This document shows positions 36,158 through 44,419 of a stretch of 64,000 bases of DNA, piece by piece. Source of the DNA: Burkholderiaceae bacterium (GTDB lineage: Bacteria; Pseudomonadota; Gammaproteobacteria; Burkholderiales; Burkholderiaceae_F); NCBI GenBank assembly GCA_017646335.1, contig JAGCMT010000019.1, positions 1 through 64,000 on the forward strand, in the 5' to 3' direction. The notes beneath the pieces were generated by a model. It ran no database searches. It saw nothing but the letters and a program-made list of their open reading frames with translations, and was not told the origin of the DNA. How positions within the stretch are numbered: the stretch's first letter is position 1; every line of letters begins with the position of its first letter. A program made the translations under genes and the position numbers.

Positions 36158-37167
36158 CAGAACGTGTATCCGTATTGCGGGACCGTACCTTCGATTTGAT
36201 CGACCAAGTACAAAAGGCCCTTCAATTCATCGTAACGATTGGCCGTTTCACGAACATAAGCCAAGAAACGCGGCGTATCGGCCAAGTACTTGGGCTTACC
36301 GTCACGGTAGTTGATACGAGCGAAAATGCCCAAAACCTTCAAATGACGTTGCAAGCCCATCCATTCGACGTCCTTCCAGAAGACACCGAAGTCAGCCGGC
36401 ACCGGCAAACCGGCACGACGAGCCTTTTCCCAATAACGGATTGTCGTATCGATGACAAAGGCTTCGCCCCAACTAATGAATGCGTCACGTAAAAGGCTGG
36501 CGATGTCGTAAGAAATCGGACCGTAAACGGCATCTTGGAAGTCCAAAATACCCGGAATACCGTCAGAGCTCACCATCAAATTACGCGGCATAAAGTCACG
36601 ATGAACAAAGACATTCGACTGAGCAACGTTATGGCTCAAAATGCGATCAAGCGTAATCTTCAAAATGGCGGATTGACGATCGTCCAAAACCTTTTGACGA
36701 TGACGACCCACATACCATTCGGAGAAAAGGTCCACTTCACGAGTCAAAAGAGCGCGATCATAGGCGGGTAAAACCCCTTCGCGGGAAATGGATTGCCATT
36801 GCACCAATGCATCGGTGGCAGCATCCATCATGTCGCGAGCATTGTCTTCATTCAAGACATCCAAATACGTTTGCGTACCCAAATCGCTCAAAAGCAAGAA
36901 ACCGTTCTCAACATCGGCTTCATGAATGGTCGGCACACGGCAACCGGCTTCTTGCATCAAACCGGCCACTTTCATGAAAGGACGCACGTCCTCATGACTC
37001 GGCGGCGCATCCATCACGATGAAAGATTTGTCAGCGCCGTTGAGGCGATAGTAACTACGGAAAGAAGCGTCGGCACTGGCCGTTTGTTCGCTATCGATTG
37101 CCAAACCATAACGATCGGCAATCGTACCCAACCATTGGTGGCGAAGAGCGACTCGAGAGTCTTGCAT
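36157..37167 (-). CDS. amgK: Anomeric MurNAc/GlcNAc kinase AmgK
   Basis: Phosphorylates the anomeric position of recovered MurNAc or GlcNAc and feeds MurU. The 336-residue aminoglycoside-phosphotransferase fold shows the catalytic loop HRDFMPRNLMV and metal loop ILDFQDAVYGP. It is the first gene of amgK-murU and lies head to head with lptD, an arrangement also known from pseudomonads and Burkholderiales. GAGGA lies about ten bases before the start. Confidence 0.9.
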   Translation of the reverse strand: MQDSRVALRHQWLGTIADRYGLAIDSEQTASADASFRSYYRLNGADKSFIVMDAPPSHEDVRPFMKVAGLMQEAGCRVPTIHEADVENGFLLLSDLGTQTYLDVLNEDNARDMMDAATDALVQWQSISREGVLPAYDRALLTREVDLFSEWYVGRHRQKVLDDRQSAILKITLDRILSHNVAQSNVFVHRDFMPRNLMVSSDGIPGILDFQDAVYGPISYDIASLLRDAFISWGEAFVIDTTIRYWEKARRAGLPVPADFGVFWKDVEWMGLQRHLKVLGIFARINYRDGKPKYLADTPRFLAYVRETANRYDELKGLLYLVDQIEGTVPQYGYTF

Positions 37168-37261
37168 GGTATTGATTTCCTCAAAGAGGGAGAGGCTAAA
37201 GTAGTGCCATCTCCGATATCCGATTCACTAGGCAAACATTGCCCTAAAAACAACCCCGCAT

Positions 37262-37292
37262 TTTATAGTAGAAGGCACCCTTCGGCTATAAT
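37262..37292. promoter_or_regulatory. Divergent -10 boxes for lptD and amgK
   Basis: TATAAT at 37287-37292 faces lptD and TATAAA (minus strand, about 37263-37268) faces amgK. Neither has a clear -35 box. Their close placement suggests the two promoters could interfere with each other. Confidence 0.35.
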
Positions 37293-37333
37293 GGATGGGA
37301 TATTGACATCAGTTACTTTACGAAACGTTTTTC

Positions 37334-39634
37334 ATGTCGACACGATTCAAAAAACCTCTTGTGACTCAACCCCGTTTGAGCGCAATCACCTTGGCTTGTT
37401 TGCTTGCATGCACAACAATCGCCCATGGTGCCGATAGCGGCTTACGCGCTGCCACTTCTCTTGATGGCTCCGCTGATGTTGTCAATGAAGATTCTGCCAG
37501 TTTCATCAGTGCCCAACGCATGGAAACCACCGACGATCAAATCTTGTTGCGTGGTGATGCCGAAGTGCGTCGCGCCGGCACAGTCATTCGCGGCGACAAA
37601 ATCACGTACACCCAATCGACTGACGAAGTCGATGTGGAAGGTAATGCCGTCGTGATCCGTCAGGGTGCCAAATTCAGCGGGCCGAAGCTTTCTTACAAAA
37701 TTGAAACCCAAACGGGCGAAATGCAAGACGTGAGCTATCACTATGCCGCTCGCGGTCTTCAAGGCAAAACCGAATACGCCCGATTTGAAAGCGACCTCAA
37801 TACTCAATTGAAAAACGCCACGATTTCGACCTGCAAGCCCGGTAGCAAGGCTTGGTGGATCGAGGCCGATTCGTTGGAAATCGACTACGACTCGCAAATG
37901 GCAACGGCTGAAAATTTCAGCCTCCATGTCGCAGGTATGCCGATTTTAGGCGCGCCTTGGGCTATGTTCCCTGTCGGCCAAGAACGCCAAAGCGGTCTGT
38001 TGACGCCGAGCTTCGGGATGAGTTCGACTCGTGGTTTGGATATCGCCGCGCCTATCTACTGGAATATCGCACCGAATTACGACTACACGTTCACGCCTCG
38101 TATCATGACCAAGCGCGGCGTGATCTTGGGTAATGAATTGCGCTACATGAATGAATATTTCAACGGCGTATTCACCTACGATTACTTACCCGAAGATAAT
38201 GAAACGAAGCAAAGCCGTTATGCCGCCCAAGTTAAAGCTCAAGGCTATTGGAACGGTTTTGTCCTCGATGTCGATTACAACAAGGTTTCCGACGGTGACT
38301 ACGTTTCCGACTTTTCGACGAATATCTACGAAACGTCTGAAGACATTCTCAAGCAAAACTACGCCTTGAGCTATGCGGGTGATTTTTGGCGTACCTCTTT
38401 AAAGGTCAATCGTAATCAACCTTTGATGGATGACGACGGCAAGTATTACAGCAAGCCCTATGAAAAAGTCCCGCAATGGACGTTAGGTACGTATTTTGCC
38501 GATGTTTACGGTTTCGAAATCAGCAATACGCTTGAATTCACGCGTTTCGCACACCCGGAAGAAACCAAAAAGGTCCAAGGCGATCGTTTCTATATGAACC
38601 ACTCCATCGCGTATCCGATGCGCGGTGCAGCCTGGTTCATCACGCCGAAGGCTCAATTTAGCGGTGCCGCCTACAACCTTACCAAGATGGATCGACTTGG
38701 CGACAAGGGTAAAGATTACGATAAGCATGCCTCTTGGTACGCTCCGACCTTTAGCCTCGACTCCGGCTTGGTGTTCGAACGTGACACCTCTTGGTTCGGC
38801 ACAGCCGCAACACAAACGTTGGAACCGCGTGTGTTCTACGCTTATACGCCCTACCGAGACCAAACTCGCATGCCGACGTTTGATAGCTCGTTGGCTGATT
38901 TAAGCTTTGCAGGGCTCTTCACGGAAAACATCTTCACGGGACACGACCGCATTTCCGAAGCCAATCAAGTTTCCTTGGTGTTGACGTCGCGCTACCTTGA
39001 TCGCAAGACCGGTTATGAATGGCTGCGTGCCTCTATCGGTCAACGATTCTATTTTGCAGACCAAGATGTTTCGTTAAAGCTTAAGGACGGTGTCGGCAGG
39101 ACCGATAGCTCCAACAGCGATTATTTGGCCAGTATTGGAGCTCGCTTGACGAAGGACGTGAGCCTCAATGCCACGGCTCAATATTCCAACACGCAAGATC
39201 GCTTCACGCGTATCAATGCTGGAATCCGTTGGCAGCCGAAGCCTTCGTCCGTTATCGGCTTGTACTATCGCTACAACTACGAGCCCGAATCGCCGGATGA
39301 CCACATCAAGCAAATCGATTTGGCTGCTCAATGGCCGTTAACCAACAAACTTTACGGCTTGGTTCGCTTCAATTACTCGCTTTATGAACGCGAACCCATT
39401 GAAGCTTTGGCCGGTATCGAGTACGTAGAAGACTGCTGGGCATTGCGTCTTGTTGCACAACGTTACATTACGGGCGACGATCGCTATGACACAAGCTTCT
39501 ATATCCAATTAGAATTGACGGGTTTGGGTTCGATTGGTACGAATCCGTTGAGTGAATTGCGCCGAAACATTCCGGGCTACCATGCAGCCTCGGCTGCTCC
39601 GGTACAAACGGGGTTATATGACTACTATGAATAA
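37334..39634 (+). CDS. lptD: LPS-assembly protein LptD
   Basis: An outer-membrane barrel that inserts LPS with LptE. It has 766 residues: a signal peptide (about 1-33), a periplasmic LptA-like jellyroll (SAQRMETTDDQILLRGDAEV, GDKITYTQ), then the barrel, with GMSSTRGLDIAAPIYWNIAPN and NPLSELRRNIPGY near the end. There is no obvious ribosome site. It starts lptD-surA-pdxA-rsmA; surA begins 17 bases before the lptD stop. Confidence 0.95.
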   Translation: MSTRFKKPLVTQPRLSAITLACLLACTTIAHGADSGLRAATSLDGSADVVNEDSASFISAQRMETTDDQILLRGDAEVRRAGTVIRGDKITYTQSTDEVDVEGNAVVIRQGAKFSGPKLSYKIETQTGEMQDVSYHYAARGLQGKTEYARFESDLNTQLKNATISTCKPGSKAWWIEADSLEIDYDSQMATAENFSLHVAGMPILGAPWAMFPVGQERQSGLLTPSFGMSSTRGLDIAAPIYWNIAPNYDYTFTPRIMTKRGVILGNELRYMNEYFNGVFTYDYLPEDNETKQSRYAAQVKAQGYWNGFVLDVDYNKVSDGDYVSDFSTNIYETSEDILKQNYALSYAGDFWRTSLKVNRNQPLMDDDGKYYSKPYEKVPQWTLGTYFADVYGFEISNTLEFTRFAHPEETKKVQGDRFYMNHSIAYPMRGAAWFITPKAQFSGAAYNLTKMDRLGDKGKDYDKHASWYAPTFSLDSGLVFERDTSWFGTAATQTLEPRVFYAYTPYRDQTRMPTFDSSLADLSFAGLFTENIFTGHDRISEANQVSLVLTSRYLDRKTGYEWLRASIGQRFYFADQDVSLKLKDGVGRTDSSNSDYLASIGARLTKDVSLNATAQYSNTQDRFTRINAGIRWQPKPSSVIGLYYRYNYEPESPDDHIKQIDLAAQWPLTNKLYGLVRFNYSLYEREPIEALAGIEYVEDCWALRLVAQRYITGDDRYDTSFYIQLELTGLGSIGTNPLSELRRNIPGYHAASAAPVQTGLYDYYE

Positions 39635-40961
39635 AGTGACCAAATTGGCGTTGCTTGCCGCCATTTCCGCAAGCATTTGTTCGACCACGGCCTTCGCTGC
39701 CGATAAGCCTGTTGACCCGAAGCCGCTCAATCGCGTCGTTGCCGTTGTTAACACCGATGTCATTACGTCTAATGAATTGAACGAACGCGTGCACTCGGCA
39801 GCTTTGAACTTGCGTCGACAAAACATCCAATTGCCGCCGATGCCCCAATTGCAAGCACAAGTGCTCGAGCACCTCATTATGGATCGCGCGGTTCAACAAC
39901 GTGCCCGTGAAACCGGTATTCGTGTTGATGACGCATTGGTCAATGTCACGATCGAGCAAATCGCCGCACAAAACAAATTGACGGTCGCTCAACTTCGTAA
40001 GCGCTTAGCTGACGACAAGGTCCCGTTTAATCAATTCCGCGAAGAAATCCGTGGCCAAATCACGATGCAACGCTTGCGCGAACGTGAGGTCGAAGCCAAG
40101 ATCAACATCCCGGAAAGCGAAATCGACGCTTTCTTGGCTGACCAAGCCGGCTTCAACATCAACGACACGGTTGAATATCACGTTGCACAAATTTTGATTC
40201 CTGCCTCCAAGAGCATGAATTCCGACGAAATGCGTCAAGCCAAGAATTTGGCTGAAGATTTGTTGGATCAAGCCGAAGACGGTGCCGATTTCGGTCAATT
40301 GGCTGCCACCTACTCTAAGGCCAGCGATGCATTGGAAGGCGGCGACATGGGTTGGCGTACGCTTTCTCAAATGCCGACCACCATGGCTGACACGGTTCGC
40401 CAAGCCGCCAAGAGCAAACACAAAGTCGGTATGTCCGTCAGTTCCGACGGCTATTCCATCGTCAAGGTGCTCGGTCATCGTGACGGTGTGAAAAATAAGC
40501 TCTCCGGCGGTCCGGTTACGCAAACGCACGTTCGTCACATTTTGTTGGCCGTCACCCCGGTCACGCCCGAAGCCATGGTTCTTGAGCGCATCAACGACAT
40601 CTATCGTCGCTTGACGCAAGATAAGGCCGACTTCGCTACCTTAGCTCGTTTACACTCCGTCGACGGTACGGCTACGCGTGGTGGTGACTTGGGTTGGTTG
40701 CAAACCGGCGACTCGGTTCCGGCGTTCGAACAAGCCATGAACCAACTCAAGAGCGGCGAAATCAGCCAACCGGTCAAGACGCAATACGGCTATCACATCA
40801 TCCAAGTGTTGGATCGCCGTGAAGATGCGATGAGCGAAGAGCGTATGCGCTTTATGGCACGCCAAGCCTTGCGTGAACGTAAGTTGGCAGAAGCGACTGC
40901 AACGTGGCAACGCGAACTTCGCGACCGTGCTTTCGTTGAAATTCGTCGCGAAGCATACTGA
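39618..40961 (+). CDS. surA: Periplasmic chaperone and prolyl isomerase SurA
   Basis: Escorts outer-membrane proteins, including LptD, through the periplasm. The protein has 447 residues: signal peptide ending at AFA, N-terminal chaperone domain (LNRVVAVVNTDVITSNEL), two parvulin domains (VEYHVAQILIPAS to VLGHRDG, and VRHILLAVTPV to QVLDRREDA) and a short C-terminal helix. ATG 39618 has GGGG four bases upstream; ATG 39627 is an alternative. The overlap with lptD suggests coupled production. Confidence 0.95.
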   Translation: MTTMNKVTKLALLAAISASICSTTAFAADKPVDPKPLNRVVAVVNTDVITSNELNERVHSAALNLRRQNIQLPPMPQLQAQVLEHLIMDRAVQQRARETGIRVDDALVNVTIEQIAAQNKLTVAQLRKRLADDKVPFNQFREEIRGQITMQRLREREVEAKINIPESEIDAFLADQAGFNINDTVEYHVAQILIPASKSMNSDEMRQAKNLAEDLLDQAEDGADFGQLAATYSKASDALEGGDMGWRTLSQMPTTMADTVRQAAKSKHKVGMSVSSDGYSIVKVLGHRDGVKNKLSGGPVTQTHVRHILLAVTPVTPEAMVLERINDIYRRLTQDKADFATLARLHSVDGTATRGGDLGWLQTGDSVPAFEQAMNQLKSGEISQPVKTQYGYHIIQVLDRREDAMSEERMRFMARQALRERKLAEATATWQRELRDRAFVEIRREAY

Positions 40962-40965
40962 TACA

Positions 40966-41919
40966 ATGAAACCGATCGCACTGACCACGGGCGAACCCTC
41001 GGGTATCGGCCCGGAGATCTCTGTTAAAAGCGTCTACGAGATCTCCACTCCCGTCTGCCTTGTGGGCGATCGGCTCTTTCTGAACGATGAGCGGATTCGA
41101 TTGGGCTTGCCCGATTGGCCCGCTCATGTTTCGTTTGAGCACATCTCGCTTGAAAGCCCTGTCACTTATGGGCAACTCGATGTTTCAAATGCACGTTATG
41201 TCTTAAAGACATTGCAAGCGGCTGCCACGGGTGCTATGAACGGTCGATTTAGTGCCGTTGCTACAGCCCCGGTACAAAAGAGCATCATCAATGATGCGGG
41301 AATCGCGTTCACGGGTCATACGGAATTTTTTGCCGATATCGCACAAGTTCCTAAAGTTGTGATGATGTTGGTCTCCAGCGAAAAAAGCGATGCGCTACGA
41401 GTGGCATTGGTCACGACGCATTTACCCATCGCCAAACTGGCTGCTGCCATTACTGACGAAGCGCTCGATGAAACGATCAACATTTTGTACAACGATCTGC
41501 ATCAGCATTTCGGTATCGATCGACCGCGCATCGCCATCACGGGTCTTAATCCTCACGCCGGCGAAGGCGGTCATATGGGAGACGAAGAGATTCGTGTGAT
41601 CGCTCCGGCGATCAATCGGGCACAAGCTTCGGGAATTGACGCCTCCGGCCCTTACCCTGCCGATACCGTTTTTGTAGCGGATCGATTAAAAAATTTCGAT
41701 GCAATCCTTTGCATGTACCACGACCAAGGCCTCCCTGTACTCAAGCACGCCAGTTTTGGCCACGGCGTTAACGTGACATTGGGCTTGCCCTTTATACGAA
41801 CTTCGGTCGATCACGGTACCGCTTTGGATATCGCAGGCAAAAACATTGCTAATATTGGAAGCTTATTGACAGCCATTAAATTGGCCAAAACGCTCGCAGA
41901 GAATAAATACCATGGATAA
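40966..41919 (+). CDS. pdxA: 4-hydroxythreonine-4-phosphate dehydrogenase
   Basis: An NAD-dependent step of pyridoxal 5'-phosphate synthesis. It has 317 residues. Family motifs are TTGEPSGIGPEIS, ATAPVQKSIIND, the metal-binding GHTEFFAD, GLNPHAGEGGHMG, and MYHDQGLPVLKH. The start at 40966 lies four bases after the surA stop and has no strong ribosome site, so it may rely on coupling. It overlaps rsmA by eight bases. Confidence 0.95.
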   Translation: MKPIALTTGEPSGIGPEISVKSVYEISTPVCLVGDRLFLNDERIRLGLPDWPAHVSFEHISLESPVTYGQLDVSNARYVLKTLQAAATGAMNGRFSAVATAPVQKSIINDAGIAFTGHTEFFADIAQVPKVVMMLVSSEKSDALRVALVTTHLPIAKLAAAITDEALDETINILYNDLHQHFGIDRPRIAITGLNPHAGEGGHMGDEEIRVIAPAINRAQASGIDASGPYPADTVFVADRLKNFDAILCMYHDQGLPVLKHASFGHGVNVTLGLPFIRTSVDHGTALDIAGKNIANIGSLLTAIKLAKTLAENKYHG

Positions 41920-42718
41920 CGGATTGAAAGGCCACCGCGCTCGCAAACGCTTCGGCCAAAACTTCTTGCATGATGAACACTGGATCGGTCGTATCGTTCG
42001 TTCGATCGATGCTAAACCCAGCGACACGGTTGTAGAAATCGGCCCGGGTCAAGCCGCATTGACGCGCGAAATCATCGCCGTTGCCGGCCATGAAACGGCC
42101 GTCGAAATCGACCGAGACCTCGCACAGTGGTTGCGTGAAACATTCCCTGAAACGTTGACGCTCATTGAAGCGGACGCCTTGAAACTCGATTGGGGCACGG
42201 TGCATCCCGAAAAGCGTTTACGCATTATCGGCAACTTGCCCTACAACATCTCGAGCCCGTTGCTTTTTCACCTCACGACGGTAGCCGATCGCGTGATCGA
42301 TCAACATTTCATGTTGCAAAAAGAAGTGGTCGATCGCATGGTTGCCGCGCCGGGTAGTAAAACTTACGGTCGATTGTCCGTGATGCTTCAGTATCGCTAC
42401 CAAATGTTCAAGCTTTTTGACGTGCCGCCGGGTGCTTTCACGCCGCCGCCGAAGGTCACGAGCTCGATCGTTCGAATGATTCCGCGCCCCGTGGAATCCT
42501 TAGCTCCGGTTAACATGGCACTCTTTTCCGACATTGTCGCCGCCGCATTTAATCAACGTCGAAAAACGCTTCGTAACGCCATCTCGAAATTCATGGATGA
42601 AGAAGCGATCAAGGCGGCCGGTGTCGAACCGAGCGCTCGCGCAGAAAGTTTGGATGTTGCCGCCTTCGTGCGCTTAGCCAATGTCTGCGAATCGCTTCAA
42701 ACGAAGTCTGCCGAGTAA
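41912..42718 (+). CDS. rsmA: 16S rRNA (adenine1518/1519-N6) dimethyltransferase
   Basis: Dimethylates two adenines near the 3' end of 16S rRNA (KsgA). It has 268 residues, with the RKRFGQNFLHD start, the SAM loop EIGPGQAALT, the catalytic NLPYN, and FTPPPKVTSSIVRM. It is the last gene of lptD-surA-pdxA-rsmA and overlaps pdxA. Confidence 0.96.
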   Translation: MDNGLKGHRARKRFGQNFLHDEHWIGRIVRSIDAKPSDTVVEIGPGQAALTREIIAVAGHETAVEIDRDLAQWLRETFPETLTLIEADALKLDWGTVHPEKRLRIIGNLPYNISSPLLFHLTTVADRVIDQHFMLQKEVVDRMVAAPGSKTYGRLSVMLQYRYQMFKLFDVPPGAFTPPPKVTSSIVRMIPRPVESLAPVNMALFSDIVAAAFNQRRKTLRNAISKFMDEEAIKAAGVEPSARAESLDVAAFVRLANVCESLQTKSAE

Positions 42719-42741
42719 GCCGTCTATCCAAAAAACAACAA

Positions 42742-42764
42742 AAAAGCCCGAAATTCGGGCTTTT
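42742..42764. terminator. Shared terminator of rsmA and ygjP-like gene
   Basis: AAAAGCCCG and CGGGCTTTT with A and T runs on both sides; it can end transcripts from both directions. Confidence 0.85.
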
Positions 42765-42783
42765 ATTGTTTTTCTACCAACGA

Positions 42784-43605
42784 TTAAAACGGTAATTGCG
42801 AAATATAGATTTCTTTTAACCGACGTCGGCGATCTTGAAACTGCGGACATAAACGCTCAACCTCAGCCCAAAATTTCGGCCCATGATTCATCTCATTCAA
42901 ATGCGCCAACTCGTGAGCAACCACATAATCGATCAACTCGGGGGCCAAATGAATCAGTTTCCAATTCAATCGAATCGTTCGCGCCGACGTGCAACACCCC
43001 CAACGCTTTTGAGCACTCGAAAGTTTCCACGAATCGAATTCCACTTCGGCTACGGAAGCCATTTGTACCAAGCGAGCCCCTAAATAGCGCTTTGCTTCGT
43101 TTTTAAACCACCGTTGAGCCAGCTCCCTGATATGAACACTATCGGCATCCAACGGTAAATTCAGGACCAACTGACCATCGATCATTTTCACGTCGGTTGC
43201 CGAGGGATCCAAACAAATCTGCACCGAGCCTCCCAAATACGGCAACCGAACCCCGTCAACAAACTCAATTTTTGCCGAATGCGTTTGGGCTTGCCACAGA
43301 GTAAATTGAGCCAACTTTTTTTGAATCCACGCTTCTTTAGCGTGAATCAGGGTTTCAATTTCCTCTCGCGACACCCATCGTGGTGCCCGAACGGTCAATC
43401 CATGCTCATTCACAATAAAGCCGATGGTTTTACGTTTGGCTCGCTCCAATCGATAGGCGATATTACTTGTCAGACTTACTCCCGGCTCTTGGGCTGAATG
43501 CAACGAAGGCTTGAGGAAGCCATGCTCCTTCAAGCCTTTTGTTGAGTTTGGCGAGGATTTAGAAACGCCCCCGCCAAACAGGAAATCGAACAGCAACTGC
43601 TTCAT
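42784..43605 (-). CDS. YgjP-type zinc metallopeptidase
   Basis: A 273-residue protein of the YgjP (DUF45) family. The zinc site is HELAHLNEMNH near the C-terminus, preceded by the family motif WGCCTSARTIRLNWKL and followed by LCPQFQDRRRRL. Its substrate is unknown. The start at 43605 shares a base with the plsC stop and has AGAAGG upstream. The plsC-ygjP pair closes the glyQS superoperon in Burkholderiales. Confidence 0.88.
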   Translation of the reverse strand: MKQLLFDFLFGGGVSKSSPNSTKGLKEHGFLKPSLHSAQEPGVSLTSNIAYRLERAKRKTIGFIVNEHGLTVRAPRWVSREEIETLIHAKEAWIQKKLAQFTLWQAQTHSAKIEFVDGVRLPYLGGSVQICLDPSATDVKMIDGQLVLNLPLDADSVHIRELAQRWFKNEAKRYLGARLVQMASVAEVEFDSWKLSSAQKRWGCCTSARTIRLNWKLIHLAPELIDYVVAHELAHLNEMNHGPKFWAEVERLCPQFQDRRRRLKEIYISQLPF

Positions 43606-44348
43606 TAAGCCTTCTTTTCGCCGTAGATTTCCGGAGAGATCACCGCCATTTCCCCTTCGATCCAATTGACCATGGCCTGTTGAACTTCATCAACGGTCTT
43701 GCCCTTGGTTTCAATCATCGGACCGACAGAGACGGTAATCGTACCCGGTTTCTTCGCAATCGAATTACGAGGCCAAAGCTCACCGGCATTCAAAGCGATC
43801 GGCACAACCGGCACACCCTTAGAAACGGCAAAGCGAGCGCCACCCGTCTTGTAGTTCGGCTCGCAACCCGGTGTCGTACGCGTACCTTCCGGGAAAAGAA
43901 CGATCCACCAACCGTCATCCAAGAACTTGGCACCTTGGCGCATAAATTGAACAAATGCATGGCGACCCTCGGCGCGGTTAATCGCTATCATTTCCATCGA
44001 TGACAATGCCCAACCGAAAACCGGCACCCAATGCAATTCCTTCTTATACACATAGCTCACATAGTTGGGGAGACGAGCAAACATCCAGAACGTTTCCCAT
44101 GCCGATTGATGCTTAGCAAGCACCACAACCGGTTGACTCGGATCGGGCAAGTTTTCCATGCCCTTTTCTTCCCAACGCATGCCACAAATGACACGACCGA
44201 GCCACAACATCAAATAAGCCCACTTTCGAGCGTAGGCGAATCGCCAATCGCGCTTAAAGGGCTTCAACATCCACAACGTGATCGAAAACGGGATGAGAAT
44301 GATGGAAAAAGCAATATAAAAAAGGAAACCGCGAATAGCGTTAAGCAT
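43605..44348 (-). CDS. plsC: 1-acyl-glycerol-3-phosphate acyltransferase
   Basis: Makes phosphatidic acid at the inner membrane. The 247-residue sequence has an N-terminal membrane segment and the acyltransferase motifs HQSAWETF (with Glu in place of the usual Asp), FPEGTRTTPG and the VPVVPIALNAG end. Glu in the HX4D position also occurs in other betaproteobacterial homologues as far as I recall, so activity is likely but worth noting. The ATG at 44348 is used; TTG 44354 is closer to AGGA. gmhB, usually just upstream, is missing. Confidence 0.85.
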   Translation of the reverse strand: MLNAIRGFLFYIAFSIILIPFSITLWMLKPFKRDWRFAYARKWAYLMLWLGRVICGMRWEEKGMENLPDPSQPVVVLAKHQSAWETFWMFARLPNYVSYVYKKELHWVPVFGWALSSMEMIAINRAEGRHAFVQFMRQGAKFLDDGWWIVLFPEGTRTTPGCEPNYKTGGARFAVSKGVPVVPIALNAGELWPRNSIAKKPGTITVSVGPMIETKGKTVDEVQQAMVNWIEGEMAVISPEIYGEKKA

Positions 44349-44370
44349 AAGCAATGCGTCCTAAAGTGAG

Positions 44371-44402
44371 AAAAGGAGGCCCGAATCTTCAAGCCTCCTT
44401 TT
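44371..44402 (-). terminator. Terminator of glyS
   Basis: AAAAGGAGGC and GCCTCCTTTT flank a 12-base loop, with T residues after the stem on the minus strand. plsC starts just beyond it. Confidence 0.75.
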
Positions 44403-44419
44403 AGTAGCAGTCTAGCGAC

